NCBI RefSeq assembly: GCF_021654795.1
Contig: NZ_AP025344.1
Location: 5,456,501 to 5,520,500 of the forward strand
Reading direction: 5' to 3'
Origin: Paenibacillus dendritiformis
GTDB taxonomy: Bacteria > Bacillota > Bacilli > Paenibacillales > Paenibacillaceae
DNA length: 64,000 bases
The notes beneath the pieces are model-generated. The model ran no database searches and was not told the DNA's origin. It saw only the letters and a program-made list of their open reading frames with translations. Below are positions 26,837 through 35,515 of this stretch, in pieces. The translations under genes were made by a program, and so were the position numbers. The number at the start of each line of letters is the position of its first letter. The stretch's first letter is position 1.

Positions 26837-27930
26837 AAACTAGATTCACTGTTCATCTCGCCTTAGGACTTATTCTGTGGATGCTTGGGACGGGCTTCGT
26901 CATTATCGCGTTGCGTGAAGGCCTTCTGCCGCTGCTCGATATCCATGTCAGTCCAGATGATGAAGGATTTCTCGTTGGATGGATTTTTGGGATCAGCACG
27001 CTGCTTTGCATTGGCCTGTTCGGGTGGTATTTTGGCGGTCCGCTCGGATTCGTCATGGCCTGGATTCATCAGCTCTCGCAAGACAACTACCGGCAGCCAG
27101 CCGGATTGCCTCGCATTTATACCCGCAAAGGGAAGCTTCGCATGCGATACCGTCTCTATCAGGAGGTACTCCAGCACCTCCAATCCTTGGGTGTCACCTT
27201 GCAAGCGAATGAAGTCGAGAGAACCAGAATCGAACAAGCCAAACAGGATTGGATTGCGGGGATTTCCCATGATCTGAAAACGCCATTAACCTATATCAAG
27301 GGCTACTCCACCCTGTTATTAAATGATCAGTATGAGTGGTCGAAGGAAGAGGCGATTTCTTTTATTCGGGAGATTGATGACAAAGGAAAGCATATGGAAG
27401 ACTTAATTCAAGATCTAAGCCTTGTCATCCAGCTCAATCGCGCTGACGGCACGCTGCCCTTACAGAAGACGAACCAGGATATGGTTGAATTTACGAAAAG
27501 GGTGGTCGCCGATATCAGCAATAATCCGCAAGCAAGCAGCTATCATCTTCATTTTGAAACGGACACGCCTGTCATTTATGTTCAGTTTGATCCGAAATAC
27601 ATGCAGCGCATCCTGCAAAATCTATTAATGAACTCCATTATCCATAATCCTGAACCTGCGGATATCTATGTCCAGCTTGCGGACAAAGGGGACCATGCCG
27701 CTATCCGGATCATGGATAACGGCGTTGGCATGCCGGCTTCTACGGTAGAACATCTGTTTCAGCAATATTACCGCGGCACCACCACGGATTCCTCCTCCGA
27801 TGGGACCGGATTGGGGATGGCCATTGTCTACAAGCTGATTCAAGCCCAGGACGGCACTATTACGGTCGAGAGCAAGCCTTCGCAAGGAACCTCGTTCGAG
27901 ATTAGGCTGCCGAAAAAAGGACGATTATAA
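26827..27930 (+). CDS. Sensor histidine kinase
   Basis: 367 residues. Two membrane segments (about 9-30 and 52-72) enclose a very short external loop, so the kinase may sense through the membrane or through its transporter. The DHp motif WIAGISHDLKTPLTYIKGYS has the phospho-accepting His near residue 148. The catalytic domain shows N (LMNSIIHN), G1 (DNGVGMP) and G2 (GTGLGMAIV) boxes. It pairs with the response regulator whose gene it overlaps. The short sensor region is typical of intramembrane-sensing kinases linked to peptide-antibiotic ABC exporters. Confidence 0.9.
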   Translation: MRIKTRFTVHLALGLILWMLGTGFVIIALREGLLPLLDIHVSPDDEGFLVGWIFGISTLLCIGLFGWYFGGPLGFVMAWIHQLSQDNYRQPAGLPRIYTRKGKLRMRYRLYQEVLQHLQSLGVTLQANEVERTRIEQAKQDWIAGISHDLKTPLTYIKGYSTLLLNDQYEWSKEEAISFIREIDDKGKHMEDLIQDLSLVIQLNRADGTLPLQKTNQDMVEFTKRVVADISNNPQASSYHLHFETDTPVIYVQFDPKYMQRILQNLLMNSIIHNPEPADIYVQLADKGDHAAIRIMDNGVGMPASTVEHLFQQYYRGTTTDSSSDGTGLGMAIVYKLIQAQDGTITVESKPSQGTSFEIRLPKKGRL

Positions 27931-27938
27931 AAAAGGAA

Positions 27939-27972
27939 GGGGGGTACCGGACTTTTATTCCGATATCCCCCC
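27939..27972 (+). terminator. Hairpin after the kinase gene
   Basis: GGGGGGTACCGGA pairs imperfectly with TCCGATATCCCCCC around a T-rich loop, nine bases past the stop. No T-run follows. The next 220 bases to 28190 hold no recognisable gene. Confidence 0.4.
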
Positions 27973-28193
27973 AGATCATTGGACACCTCTTCTTATAGAC
28001 CAAACATGTTCCTTCGTTTCCCTGCCTGTGTTTAACACGATATACCCTTTAGGCCAGTGATGGGGGGATCGAAAAAGCGCTAATTCAAACGAAATATCCG
28101 TAGCACTTTACAAAAGTCACTTCAAGCCGCCAAAAAGTAACCGCTCTAAAAGGGGAGCTTGTAATATTTTTATTTTAGATCTTGCTGAACTTA

Positions 28194-28828
28194 CTATGTG
28201 ACCGGGAAATTAAATTTGAAATCCCAGTTTGATTGTTGTCCTCTTTGAATTTTTGCAGTAATATTAATCCCTACGGCATAACCTAACCCGTATTTCAGAA
28301 TCGGAGTCCATCCATAATTTCTAACCAATTCAGTCCCCGAATCCTCAATGTTTATTGTCTTATCCTGTTTAGTAATATTCTTCATATCAGGATAACCAAC
28401 ACCATTTTGTGCTATTTGCATTTGTTTAAACGAAACTTTATAAGAAGAGTCATTAATTTCAAATCTATGGCTAACTTTGTCGATTCCCACAAAGTTAAAT
28501 CCGTCCTTGTTTGTTGTAGTAATATAGATCGTTAACTTTTTCAGTTAAAGCACTCTTCACTTGTACATTTAGGAGTTCTCCAGTTGCCTCATTGGGAAGT
28601 ATCCCATCTCCATTCAAGAAATTGATAAGACTGTGCTCACTAGGGACAATTCGTTCATTTTTGTTGTAAGTCTTTATAATCTGAAAATTTTCAAAGCCTT
28701 TTGCCTTTTACAGAAATGATTTCAGTTGCGTTTTGGTTTTCACTTGCGTTTGCGATTGTTCCAATGCCCAATGATGTGACCATAATAAGTAAGCTTAGAA
28801 CAGAAACGAGAAATTTTCTTTTTTTCAC
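28194..28828 (-). pseudogene. Broken small secreted protein
   Basis: A GTG at 28828 behind GAGG starts a typical signal peptide (VKKRKFLVSVLSLLIMV, then IGTIANAS). The frame stops after 45 codons. Shifting one base near 28700 gives FENFQIIKTYNKNERIVPSE and on to about 28535. A second shift is needed to reach ITTTNKDGFNFVGIDKV and the final 98-codon stretch ending at 28194. Without the two frameshifts it would be about 210 residues. It is much richer in A and T than the surrounding genes, so it probably came from another source. The family is not recognised. Confidence 0.65.
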
Positions 28829-29090
28829 AAAGAAACCTCTATCTGTTTATTTATGGTAAAAATGTATTATATAATAAATTACAAGCACAACACACACCTT
28901 CCTCTGTTGACCATTCAAGAAATCATCTAGCTTTGATGTACAGCACAAACTAAGTTTCCTCACACTTGATTCGATATTTTAGAGAGGTGAGTGAAATATT
29001 TTTTAGAACTAACTGATCCTAAAAAGGCTTAGTCGTTATGGGTGTGGCTGGGTGCTCTAAATCACCGACCCTTCTCAAGTTGTTTATGGT

Positions 29091-29303
29091 ATGTCTTATG
29101 ATATAACTAGTGAAGGGATTGGTCCTCAGCTAAGTGGATCGTCAACTTCTTCGGATAAAAGTGGTAAGACATCAGCTTTAACAAACAATACAATTTCAAC
29201 GTCAATTAGTATGTATAGATTGCCAGAAGAAGGTAAGAAAATTACAGTCACGATTAAATGGAATAGTGATAATCAGGAAAAGATAATACTTATCCCTCAG
29301 TAA
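29091..29303 (+). pseudogene. 3' remnant of an unknown gene
   Basis: 70 codons (SYDITSEGIGPQLSGSSTSSDKSG... VTIKWNSDNQEKI) open at the 5' side for ten more codons (ITDPSQVVYG) until a stop, with no ribosome site. The sequence looks like the end of a secreted or surface beta-rich protein. It is A/T-rich like the broken gene beside it. The stretch 28829-29060 between them shows no gene. Confidence 0.35.
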
Positions 29304-29312
29304 ACTTCAAAT

Positions 29313-29328
29313 AACAGGTTAACCTGTT
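29313..29328. repeat. Perfect 16-bp palindrome
   Basis: AACAGGTTAACCTGTT is self-complementary without a loop. It lies 9 bases after the 3' remnant and about 50 bases from the stop of the SpoIIM-like gene. Role unknown; it has the form of a dimeric-protein site. Confidence 0.45.
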
Positions 29329-29377
29329 CGGAAAAGAAAATGAACAAATACCAGATTTCACTATTTTACAAAGAACA

Positions 29378-29929
29378 CTAGCCAACGTAGTTCATCGTGA
29401 CGGGTGAGACATAGGTCTCGATCAAGCTCGCCACAGTAAACAAGACGGCCATTAAGCCAAGCAGCGCCGCGATTGTACGCCATTCCTTCTTCCAATCAAC
29501 CGGTTGCTTGGTGCGTACGTAGCGAAGGACCCAGCTAAAGGGCTTCAAGCCTATGGTACAGGCCAGTAGGATCGCCGGAACCTCAAAGATGCCATGGGGC
29601 GCCAACGCCGCGATAATTGCAGCCGCAGAATAATGGGAGGCAGACAGCATAACAAGATAACCGAGCATAAACCCGTTGAAGAGAGTCAGCAGCACGGCAG
29701 GAACGGATAAAAGAATCCCGCTGGCTGCAATGAGAAGACCTGCACCGATATTGTTCGCCGCAATCTGGTACCATTCGTAATCGAACCCGGTGATCAGATT
29801 GGAATTATCCACATGAATTTGCTTTCCAATGAATAGACTGAGCGCAATGCCTGCGAAGAACCAAATTGCCGCGGCCCGGATCAGTTTCTTTTCATCATGC
29901 CAAATCTTCTTCCAAAAGGTTCGCAACAT
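29378..29929 (-). CDS. SpoIIM family membrane protein
   Basis: 183 residues from the ATG at 29929, chosen because AAGGGAG lies 8 bases upstream; the frame is open further back but without such a site. Five hydrophobic segments and the conserved stretch ALAPHGIFEVPAILLACTIGLKPF are typical of the stage II sporulation protein M family. True SpoIIM works with SpoIIP and SpoIID in engulfment. This shorter, duplicated relative is away from sporulation genes and its role is open. A truncated copy is at 22259-22688. Confidence 0.85.
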   Translation of the reverse strand: MLRTFWKKIWHDEKKLIRAAAIWFFAGIALSLFIGKQIHVDNSNLITGFDYEWYQIAANNIGAGLLIAASGILLSVPAVLLTLFNGFMLGYLVMLSASHYSAAAIIAALAPHGIFEVPAILLACTIGLKPFSWVLRYVRTKQPVDWKKEWRTIAALLGLMAVLFTVASLIETYVSPVTMNYVG

Positions 29930-30021
29930 AACCCGCTCCCTTCTTCTGCCATAGATTGTAATCAAGTACATCATATGTCGAAAAACGTGCATGCGTGCTA
30001 GATTTAAGTACGTCGAAGTTA

Positions 30022-30593
30022 TCAACTCTAGCAGCAGACCGATGCGGTTGAAAGACAAACTTCCGCGAAATACTGCAATCGCGGGAGTTCTTTGTCTTGT
30101 TTATCCATATTTACATTACGAAAGAAATTGGGAGAGGTGCGACTGGTCTTCCAGAGCCAGGTCGCCATTTTTTTGAGGTTCATGGCAGCAAAAACTCGCT
30201 CTATTGTTTCTTTCCTCTGCGCATAACTCCATTTGTTTTCATCTGTATGGCGAAGGTGATCGCCTCGTCCTCACCGTATACTCTCATCTCATCGTCGAAG
30301 ATGCTGTGAACTCGCAAATAGCGGAAGGGGCACACCCTCTCCCCATGCCGCAGCTGATCCTGAACATCGGCATGCAAGCCTCCTTGGCTTTGCCTATCGT
30401 GATCAACGGCTTCCACGTATGCCGGATCGGTTTGCCGGGGACGGAGAGGTCCACTTCTCAGGCGTACTTCTCCTGCCCCGAGAATATCATCATCCGCTGC
30501 ACCAAGCGATTGGCTGCGCTGCAAATACGGATTGATTATCCTCAGCGCGCTGGATGAATTGAACGCCAAATCGGTGGCCGATGGCTTTTTCAT
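30022..30593 (-). pseudogene. IS1182-family transposase remnant
   Basis: On the minus strand, with at least one frameshift, one reads CPFRYL, RVYGEDEA, then DHLRHTDENKWSYAQRKETIERVF, joined directly to AAMNLKKMATWLWK. The last two are hallmark C-terminal motifs of IS1182 transposases, but about 28 residues between ERVF and AAMNLKKMA are missing. The N-terminal two thirds are absent or unrecognisable. No element ends were identified. The final bases (GATGCGGTTGAAAG) recur at 22689-22702. Confidence 0.6.
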
Positions 30594-30645
30594 CTACTCC
30601 ACCAAAGCTGCAGTATCTCCCGCCACTCTAGTCATCTGCTCCACC

Positions 30646-30718
30646 AATGCTGCAAAAATGCAGGAATTTTTATTGACACGAGGTTGCGAAAATAAGATTG
30701 CTGCAAAAATACAGCAAT
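30646..30718. repeat. Two intact palindromes of the CTGC family
   Basis: AATGCTGC, AAAAAT, GCAGGAATT at 30646-30668 and ATTGCTGC, AAAAAT, ACAGCAAT at 30697-30718. They lie outside element copy 2 and show the family in its unoccupied form: arms of eight or more bases around a six-base loop. Confidence 0.7.
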
Positions 30719-30964
30719 TCCCCTACGGCAAGGCATATATAGCGTTCAAAATGGCGAAATAATGTAATTTTGCATGATTTTCTTGGAATTTAGCCTCTTG
30801 AGGTTAAAAATGCTGCGCCTGTCAGGCTGTTGAGAAAGAAGTTTTGAGCAGGAAAATGGATATTTCCACCATCCTGAAAACTGCACCATTTCCCTAGACA
30901 CGCCCATCCGGCAGGCGAAATCCGCAAACTCCACGATTTTTCCAGGCACGCCGATTCGGTAAGC

Positions 30965-31152
30965 GAAATCCTGCAGAAATACAGCAATTCGATCTGGACG
31001 ACTATTCCAGAAAGGGAATCCTGCAAAATTACAGGAATTTCCCCCGTTTCGCTTCGGTTTGAAGCAAAAGGGCCTAAAATGATGTAGATTTGCAGCAATT
31101 CCTCGGGATGTGGACTCATTAAGCCGAAATTCCTGTAAAATAGCAGCAATTT
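30965..31152. repeat. Array of four small palindromes inside element copy 2
   Basis: At about 30965-30990, 31015-31042, 31081-31102 (degenerate) and 31127-31152. They are the counterparts, in reverse order, of those in copy 1. Each keeps a six-base spacer between CTGC/CTGT and GCAG/ACAG. Confidence 0.65.
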
Positions 31153-31184
31153 CCTCCGCACGTCCAAGCCCCGGGAGGCAACGA

Positions 31185-31231
31185 TGCTTCCAGCCGGCCG
31201 ATAGTGCTTCCAGCAGGCTGATAATGCTTCC
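31185..31231 (-). repeat. 20-bp tandem repeat, about 2.3 units
   Basis: The same repeat as at 5074-5140, inverted, with one unit fewer. Confidence 0.75.
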
Positions 31232-31465
31232 TGAAGGCGATGATGCCCCCAGCATCCGACGCGGTCGGTTGGATCCCGTAAGATCAGGCCATTGAGTAGT
31301 CTATGGGACTTTTCACCTGTGATGTGGATCTCTTCTCCCGGTAGAAAAAAATCGATTTAAAACGCTCTAAGAGCCAAAGTTTGGATGAGGAAAATGGACC
31401 TTCTCCACCCCTTCACAAAAAACAGGGGTTTTCCAACAGCCTGGCCTGTGCAGCATTTTCAAGCG

Positions 31466-31521
31466 GGGACTAGCTTGCTTCTCGCAGGGACCAGCTTGCT
31501 TCAAGCGCGGACCAGCTTGCC
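31466..31521 (+). repeat. 21-bp tandem repeat, about 2.6 units
   Basis: Units start GGGACTAGCTTGCTT, GGGACCAGCTTGCTT and CGGACCAGCTTGCC. It lies between the element copy and the terminator of the small peptide gene. It is not coding in any convincing frame. Confidence 0.6.
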
Positions 31522-31565
31522 ATAACCTAACCTGCTCTGCCTCCCCCGGCCCCGCCCTTCCTAAG

Positions 31566-31624
31566 AAAAAAAGACTGTCGACAGGACTTTGTCGACAGTC
31601 TGGCGCACCCGATAACGGGTGCGC
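31566..31624 (-). terminator. Double-hairpin terminator of the small peptide gene
   Basis: On the minus strand GCGCACCCG/CGGGTGCGC is followed directly by GACTGTCGACA/TGTCGACAGTC and then TTTTTTT. Both stems are perfect. It starts 26 bases past the stop at 31651. Confidence 0.85.
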
Positions 31625-31650
31625 ATCGTACCGCAAGACTCGTGAATGCC

Positions 31651-31818
31651 TTACAGTACAACGGCAAGGTTGCTCAAGCCTGCGTCTACAAGGAATAAAA
31701 TTAAATCTTTGACAGGCTCAAGCGCGGGAGGAACGACGCCGTTAAGGATTCCTTCCAGAACCTGCTGTGCCTCAGCGAGGTTAATTCCCAAGATAGAAGC
31801 GATTTTGAATAACGCCAT
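31651..31818 (-). CDS. Small hydrophobic peptide, 55 aa
   Basis: Begins MALFKIASILGINLAEAQ and ends NLAVVL. The ATG at 31818 is preceded by GAGGAGGTGATAAC, close to a perfect anti-Shine-Dalgarno match, and a strong double terminator follows. This is the layout of a highly expressed, single-gene transcript. The peptide has few charges (two Lys, several Glu/Asp), two stretches able to form amphipathic helices split by a VVPP turn, and no Cys or leader cleavage motif. I do not recognise it. A leaderless bacteriocin is possible, but known ones are usually cationic; a small membrane-active or spore-related peptide is equally possible. Confidence 0.6.
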   Translation of the reverse strand: MALFKIASILGINLAEAQQVLEGILNGVVPPALEPVKDLILFLVDAGLSNLAVVL

Positions 31819-32148
31819 GTTATCACCTCCTCTTGCCTTGCTGAGATTACTATATTCGGGAGTTGTCTCTTCGGACCCTGAAACTATGAAAATCAAACGA
31901 AATTACATATTTTCATGGATTGCCGTACTTGAAAAATGGAGGGACAAAATGACAAATGCTGCAAGTGACTCTTTGAGATAGGGCTGCTTTTGACCGATCA
32001 GCGCATGTCATCACGGGGAATGATGCATCGCAAAAAGGACTGCTCATAAGTAGATGAACTACGATGAGACAGCCCCTCGATTTCACATCATATTCAAAAT
32101 GGTAAAGAAACGAATCCCTTCTCCTCATCCTGGCATGATATCTTCATG
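31819..32148. other. Intergenic stretch without a gene
   Basis: Holds the leader of the peptide gene (about 31819-31900 on the minus strand). Otherwise no coding frame beyond a ten-codon frame at 31950 with a ribosome site (MTNAASDSLR), which is probably a decayed gene start. Confidence 0.35.
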
Positions 32149-33525
32149 CTACTCTACCGGAATGCGCAGGGATACTTTTTTGCCGCCATAGGTAAAGGTA
32201 ATGACGGCCTTGCCTTTGCTCACTGCGGTAATCGTGCCCTGACTGGCGGTCGCTTTGCCATTCGACTTGGACTGGGCGAGCGACGTTACATCGCTGCTGT
32301 TTCCGCTGGTATACACGGCCTGTACCCGATAAGTGGTCGTTTGATAAGGAGCCAGCTTCGGGTTCGATGCCGTGACCGTCAGCTTCTGCAGCTTAGGCGT
32401 GACCTGAACGGGGATTTCAAATGTGCGATCGCCGTAAACGCCGACGATTTTCGTCGTCCCTTCCTTCAACCCCTTTATGCTGGCGCCTGCCGCTTTGGCG
32501 ATTTGCGCGTTGTCGGATGTCCAGGCCACCTTGCTTGCAAGCGACACCTTTTTCCCGTTGGAATAGGTGCCGATTACTTTGATCGGCTTAGAAGCTCCGG
32601 CCCCGACGACGAGAGACGCAGGCTGCACCTCGATGCTCGCCAGGCTCTCCTGCAAGGTGACTGGAAGGGATACTCCTTTTCCTCCATAATACAGTTTCAC
32701 GCTGGCACGCCCCGGCTGGCCTGCCGCGGTAACTGTGCCGTTGCTCGCTTGAATGCCTTTGCCGGCCACTTTCGCCGTCACCTGCGAGGTCACATCCACC
32801 GTTCGCCCGCCTTCATAGACCGCCTGAACGGAATAAGCGGCCGCTTTACCGGGAGTCAGCACCAGTTTCGCAGGCGTTACGGTTAGTTTTTTAATCTTGG
32901 GCGTAATCTGCACGGGAATGTTGAACGGCTGCTGGCCTAACACGCCCGTAACGGTCGTACTGCCTTCCGCCACTCCCTTTATCGTTCCGCCGCTAACCCG
33001 CGCAACCTGATCATTTCCGGATTTCCATTGGATTTTCGTTCCGATGGATACTTTTTTTCCATTGGAGTAATAACCCGTTACTTTAATCGGCTGAGAGGAG
33101 CCCGCGCTTATGGTGACGGAAGACGGCTCCACTTCATACTTCACGAAATCCTCTTCTATACGAACGGGAACGGTAACCTTCTGATTGCCGTACGTGCCTG
33201 TCAGCTTCGCCGAAGCGCCATATCTGCCGCTCACCTTGCCTCCGCTGATCGTCAACACATCCGAACTGGGCTGCCACGTGACGGATCCGGTCACATCCTC
33301 GATCCTGCCGTCCTTATAGAGGGCGTTCACCTTGGGAAGATCGGCTTCCTTGCCAATGACGAGATATAATGACTTGGATGCGGCCTTCAATTTAAATGAC
33401 GCCGCCGCGGCATTGCTCTTGGCTTGGATGCTAGCCGGCCACGATACGGCAAGGATAAGTATCGCACACACAACGAGCAAGCCAGAACCGAAGCGGCCTT
33501 TTCCTGATTCAAATACGGACTTCAT
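32149..33525 (-). CDS. Secreted Ig-like (Big_2-type) repeat protein
   Basis: 458 residues. A long signal peptide (basic start, LLVVCAILILAVSW, cleavage near IQAKS) is followed by repeated bacterial Ig-like units with recurrent patterns YSNGKKVS, QWKSGNDQVA/AWTSDNAQIA, IKGVAEGSTTVTGV/IKGLKEGTTKIVGV and PVQITPKIKKLTV. At least two copies of a two-domain block are present, so internal duplication is clear. No cell-wall anchor is visible. It is probably an exported structural or adhesion protein. A fragment of its 3' end recurs at 22154-22232. Confidence 0.8.
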   Translation of the reverse strand: MKSVFESGKGRFGSGLLVVCAILILAVSWPASIQAKSNAAAASFKLKAASKSLYLVIGKEADLPKVNALYKDGRIEDVTGSVTWQPSSDVLTISGGKVSGRYGASAKLTGTYGNQKVTVPVRIEEDFVKYEVEPSSVTISAGSSQPIKVTGYYSNGKKVSIGTKIQWKSGNDQVARVSGGTIKGVAEGSTTVTGVLGQQPFNIPVQITPKIKKLTVTPAKLVLTPGKAAAYSVQAVYEGGRTVDVTSQVTAKVAGKGIQASNGTVTAAGQPGRASVKLYYGGKGVSLPVTLQESLASIEVQPASLVVGAGASKPIKVIGTYSNGKKVSLASKVAWTSDNAQIAKAAGASIKGLKEGTTKIVGVYGDRTFEIPVQVTPKLQKLTVTASNPKLAPYQTTTYRVQAVYTSGNSSDVTSLAQSKSNGKATASQGTITAVSKGKAVITFTYGGKKVSLRIPVE

Positions 33526-33780
33526 AAGTTACTCCTTTCAACTGCCTGACTGTATCTTTTCGATGCCTTATTCCGATACTTAAGGATTAAACTATGTTTC
33601 TTCCGAATAGTTCATATGATCGAGATAGGCTCTACTTCTTATAACGGCTATTGATGGGAAAAAGTGTTGCTTTTTTTGAAAATATCGACCCGCAACGGCC
33701 TCAAGACTATCGTCAAACTCGTCACTTCACAGTATGCTTTACTTACGTTGTGAAAATTTGAACAATTTGGACTATTGATT

Positions 33781-33824
33781 TGTGAAAAAAATCACAGTAG
33801 ACTGTATGTGTGAAATAAATCACA
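33781..33824 (+). promoter_or_regulatory. Two Rex/Fnr-type operator sites
   Basis: TGTGAAAAAAATCACA (33781-33796) and TGTGAAATAAATCACA (33809-33824) both fit TGTGA, six bases, TCACA. The Rex box and the Bacillus Fnr box share this core. A third, weaker half-match (TTGTGAAAATTTGAAC) lies at 33749. The sites are 28 bp apart centre to centre and end 54 bases before the NADH oxidase start. Confidence 0.7.
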
Positions 33825-33877
33825 ACAAAATTCAACAATTTTGGTTACTTAGACTTGACTCCCAAGGAGGAATTGCG

Positions 33878-35239
33878 ATGAAGATTGCAGTGATTGGATG
33901 TACCCATGCCGGAACCGCAGCGGTGGTCAATGCGGCCAAGCTGTACCCCGATGCGCGGATTACCGTTTACGAACGCAACGACAACATATCGTTTTTATCT
34001 TGCGGTATCGCTTTGTATGTGGGCGGCGTCGTAGAGAATCCGGAAGGGCTCTTTTACTCCTCCCCGCAGCATCTGGCCGATTTGGGCGTCGTCACCCGCA
34101 TGCGTCATGAGGTCCTCTCGGTCGATACGGATGCGAAAACCATTCAAGTGCGCAACCTGCTCACCGGAGAGGAATTCAAAGATGGTTTCGACAAGCTGAT
34201 TGTTACGACGGGATCCTGGCCGGTCATTCCACAGCTTCCAGGCATGGAGCTTGGCAACATTCTGCTGTGCAAAAACTATGAACATGCCAACACCATCATC
34301 GCAAAGGCAAAACAGGCGAATCATATCACGGTGGTCGGTGCGGGATATATCGGCGTAGAGCTTGTGGAGGCGTTCCAGCAAAGCGGCAAACAGGTGACGC
34401 TGATTGACAGCGCAGACCGGATTTTGAACCGTTATCTGGATACCGAATTCAGCGGCCGGATCGAGGAAGCGTTCCGCGGCAAAGGCATCGATCTTGCGCT
34501 TGGGCAGACCGTGAAAAGTTTTGAAGGCAAGGACGGCCTGGTCAACCTCGTCATCACCGACAAGGGCGAAATCGAAACGGATATGGTCATTCTTTGTATC
34601 GGATTCCGCCCGAATACGCAACTGCTTCAAGGTCAGGTGGATATGCTGCCGAATGGCGCGATCATCGTGGATGAATATATGCGAACCAGCAAGCAGGACG
34701 TGTTCGCCGCCGGCGACAGCTGTGCCGTGCATTACAATCCTACCGGCAAGGCGGCTTACATTCCGCTGGCCACCAATGCGGTGCGTATGGGAATGCTGGC
34801 GGCCCGCAATCTGATGGGGCCAACGACAAAATACTTGGGCACGCAGGGCACGTCGGGCCTCAAAATATACGATCTCAACCTTGCTTCGACGGGACTTACC
34901 GAAGTCGCATGCGCCGACGAGAAGATGAATGCCGAAGCGGTTACGGTAACTGACGCCTATCGGCCGGAATTTATGCCTACGGCAGAGACGGTAACCTTGA
35001 AGGTGGTATATGAACAAGAAAGCCGCCGTCTGCTGGGTGCGCAAATCATGTCCAAAGTCGATCTGACCCAAGCGATGAACACCTTGTCGGTATGCATTCA
35101 AAACGGGATGACGATCGACGAGCTGGCTTTCGTCGACTTCTTCTTCCAGCCTCACTTTAACAAGCCTTGGAACTTTTTGAATACGGCCGGCATTGCCGCG
35201 CTTCCCCACGTTGGAGACGGGGAGCCGCAGCACGCCTGA
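33878..35239 (+). CDS. Water-forming NADH oxidase / CoA-disulfide reductase family
   Basis: 453 residues from the ATG at 33878, preceded by AAGGAGG. FAD-binding MKIAVIGCTHAGTAA at the N-terminus, the single redox-active Cys at 42 in ISFLSCGIALYVGG, a second dinucleotide fold ITVVGAGYIGVELVEAF for NADH, and DVFAAGDSCAV for FAD near residue 280. This matches Nox enzymes that reduce O2 to water with a Cys-sulfenate. Upstream Rex/Fnr-type sites tie its expression to the NADH/NAD+ ratio or oxygen, as expected for an enzyme that regenerates NAD+. A CoA-disulfide reductase activity cannot be excluded. Confidence 0.88.
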   Translation: MKIAVIGCTHAGTAAVVNAAKLYPDARITVYERNDNISFLSCGIALYVGGVVENPEGLFYSSPQHLADLGVVTRMRHEVLSVDTDAKTIQVRNLLTGEEFKDGFDKLIVTTGSWPVIPQLPGMELGNILLCKNYEHANTIIAKAKQANHITVVGAGYIGVELVEAFQQSGKQVTLIDSADRILNRYLDTEFSGRIEEAFRGKGIDLALGQTVKSFEGKDGLVNLVITDKGEIETDMVILCIGFRPNTQLLQGQVDMLPNGAIIVDEYMRTSKQDVFAAGDSCAVHYNPTGKAAYIPLATNAVRMGMLAARNLMGPTTKYLGTQGTSGLKIYDLNLASTGLTEVACADEKMNAEAVTVTDAYRPEFMPTAETVTLKVVYEQESRRLLGAQIMSKVDLTQAMNTLSVCIQNGMTIDELAFVDFFFQPHFNKPWNFLNTAGIAALPHVGDGEPQHA

Positions 35240-35258
35240 ATGAATCAACATGAATAAA

Positions 35259-35296
35259 GGTCATCGGATCATCTTTACAGGCGCCCGATGACTTTT
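35259..35296 (+). terminator. Terminator of the NADH oxidase gene
   Basis: GTCATCGG pairs with CCGATGAC around a 17-base loop, followed by TTTTG. The 35297-35515 stretch shows no gene. Confidence 0.6.
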
Positions 35297-35515
35297 GCTT
35301 TACCCGAGAACGATCATGAAGCGTACTTGTACCAGAAACAGGGGGGGGCTGGGATAGCCTTACACTCCTGCTTCAACCAAGCGTAGGTAAGCAAAAGATG
35401 AGACATAACGTGATACGAGCGATCTTGAATGAGGAAGAGACTTAGAAGGCGTGCCCAGCAGGACACGCCTCGTTATCATGGATGATTGTAGAATGAAGGA
35501 GAGTTGAGACAATCC

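Larger units (their letters stand above)
30833..31443 (-). mobile_element. Non-coding MITE-like element, copy 2 (inverted)
   Basis: 611 bp from CAGGCTGTTGAGAAA to TTTTCCAACAGCCTG, flanked on both sides by GCCTGT (30827-30832 and 31444-31449). The interior matches copy 1 in reverse orientation over most of its length. Removing the element and one GCCTGT restores AAAATGCTGC, GCCTGT, GCAGCATTTT, a perfect palindrome with 10-base arms and a 6-base loop. The element therefore entered exactly at the loop. No transposase gene lies within it. Confidence 0.78.

Noticed and set aside
30204-30557. Plus-strand open frame of 117 codons
   Set aside because: No ribosome site; the minus strand reads as IS1182 transposase pieces.
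31573-31600. GACTGTCGACA inverted repeat as insertion-sequence ends
   Set aside because: The arms are only six bases apart, are followed by a T-run on the minus strand, and lie just past the small peptide gene, so a terminator is the simpler reading.
33995-35251. Minus-strand open frame of 418 codons opposite NADH oxidase
   Set aside because: Shadow of the oxidase gene, which has the FAD, NADH and Cys42 motifs.
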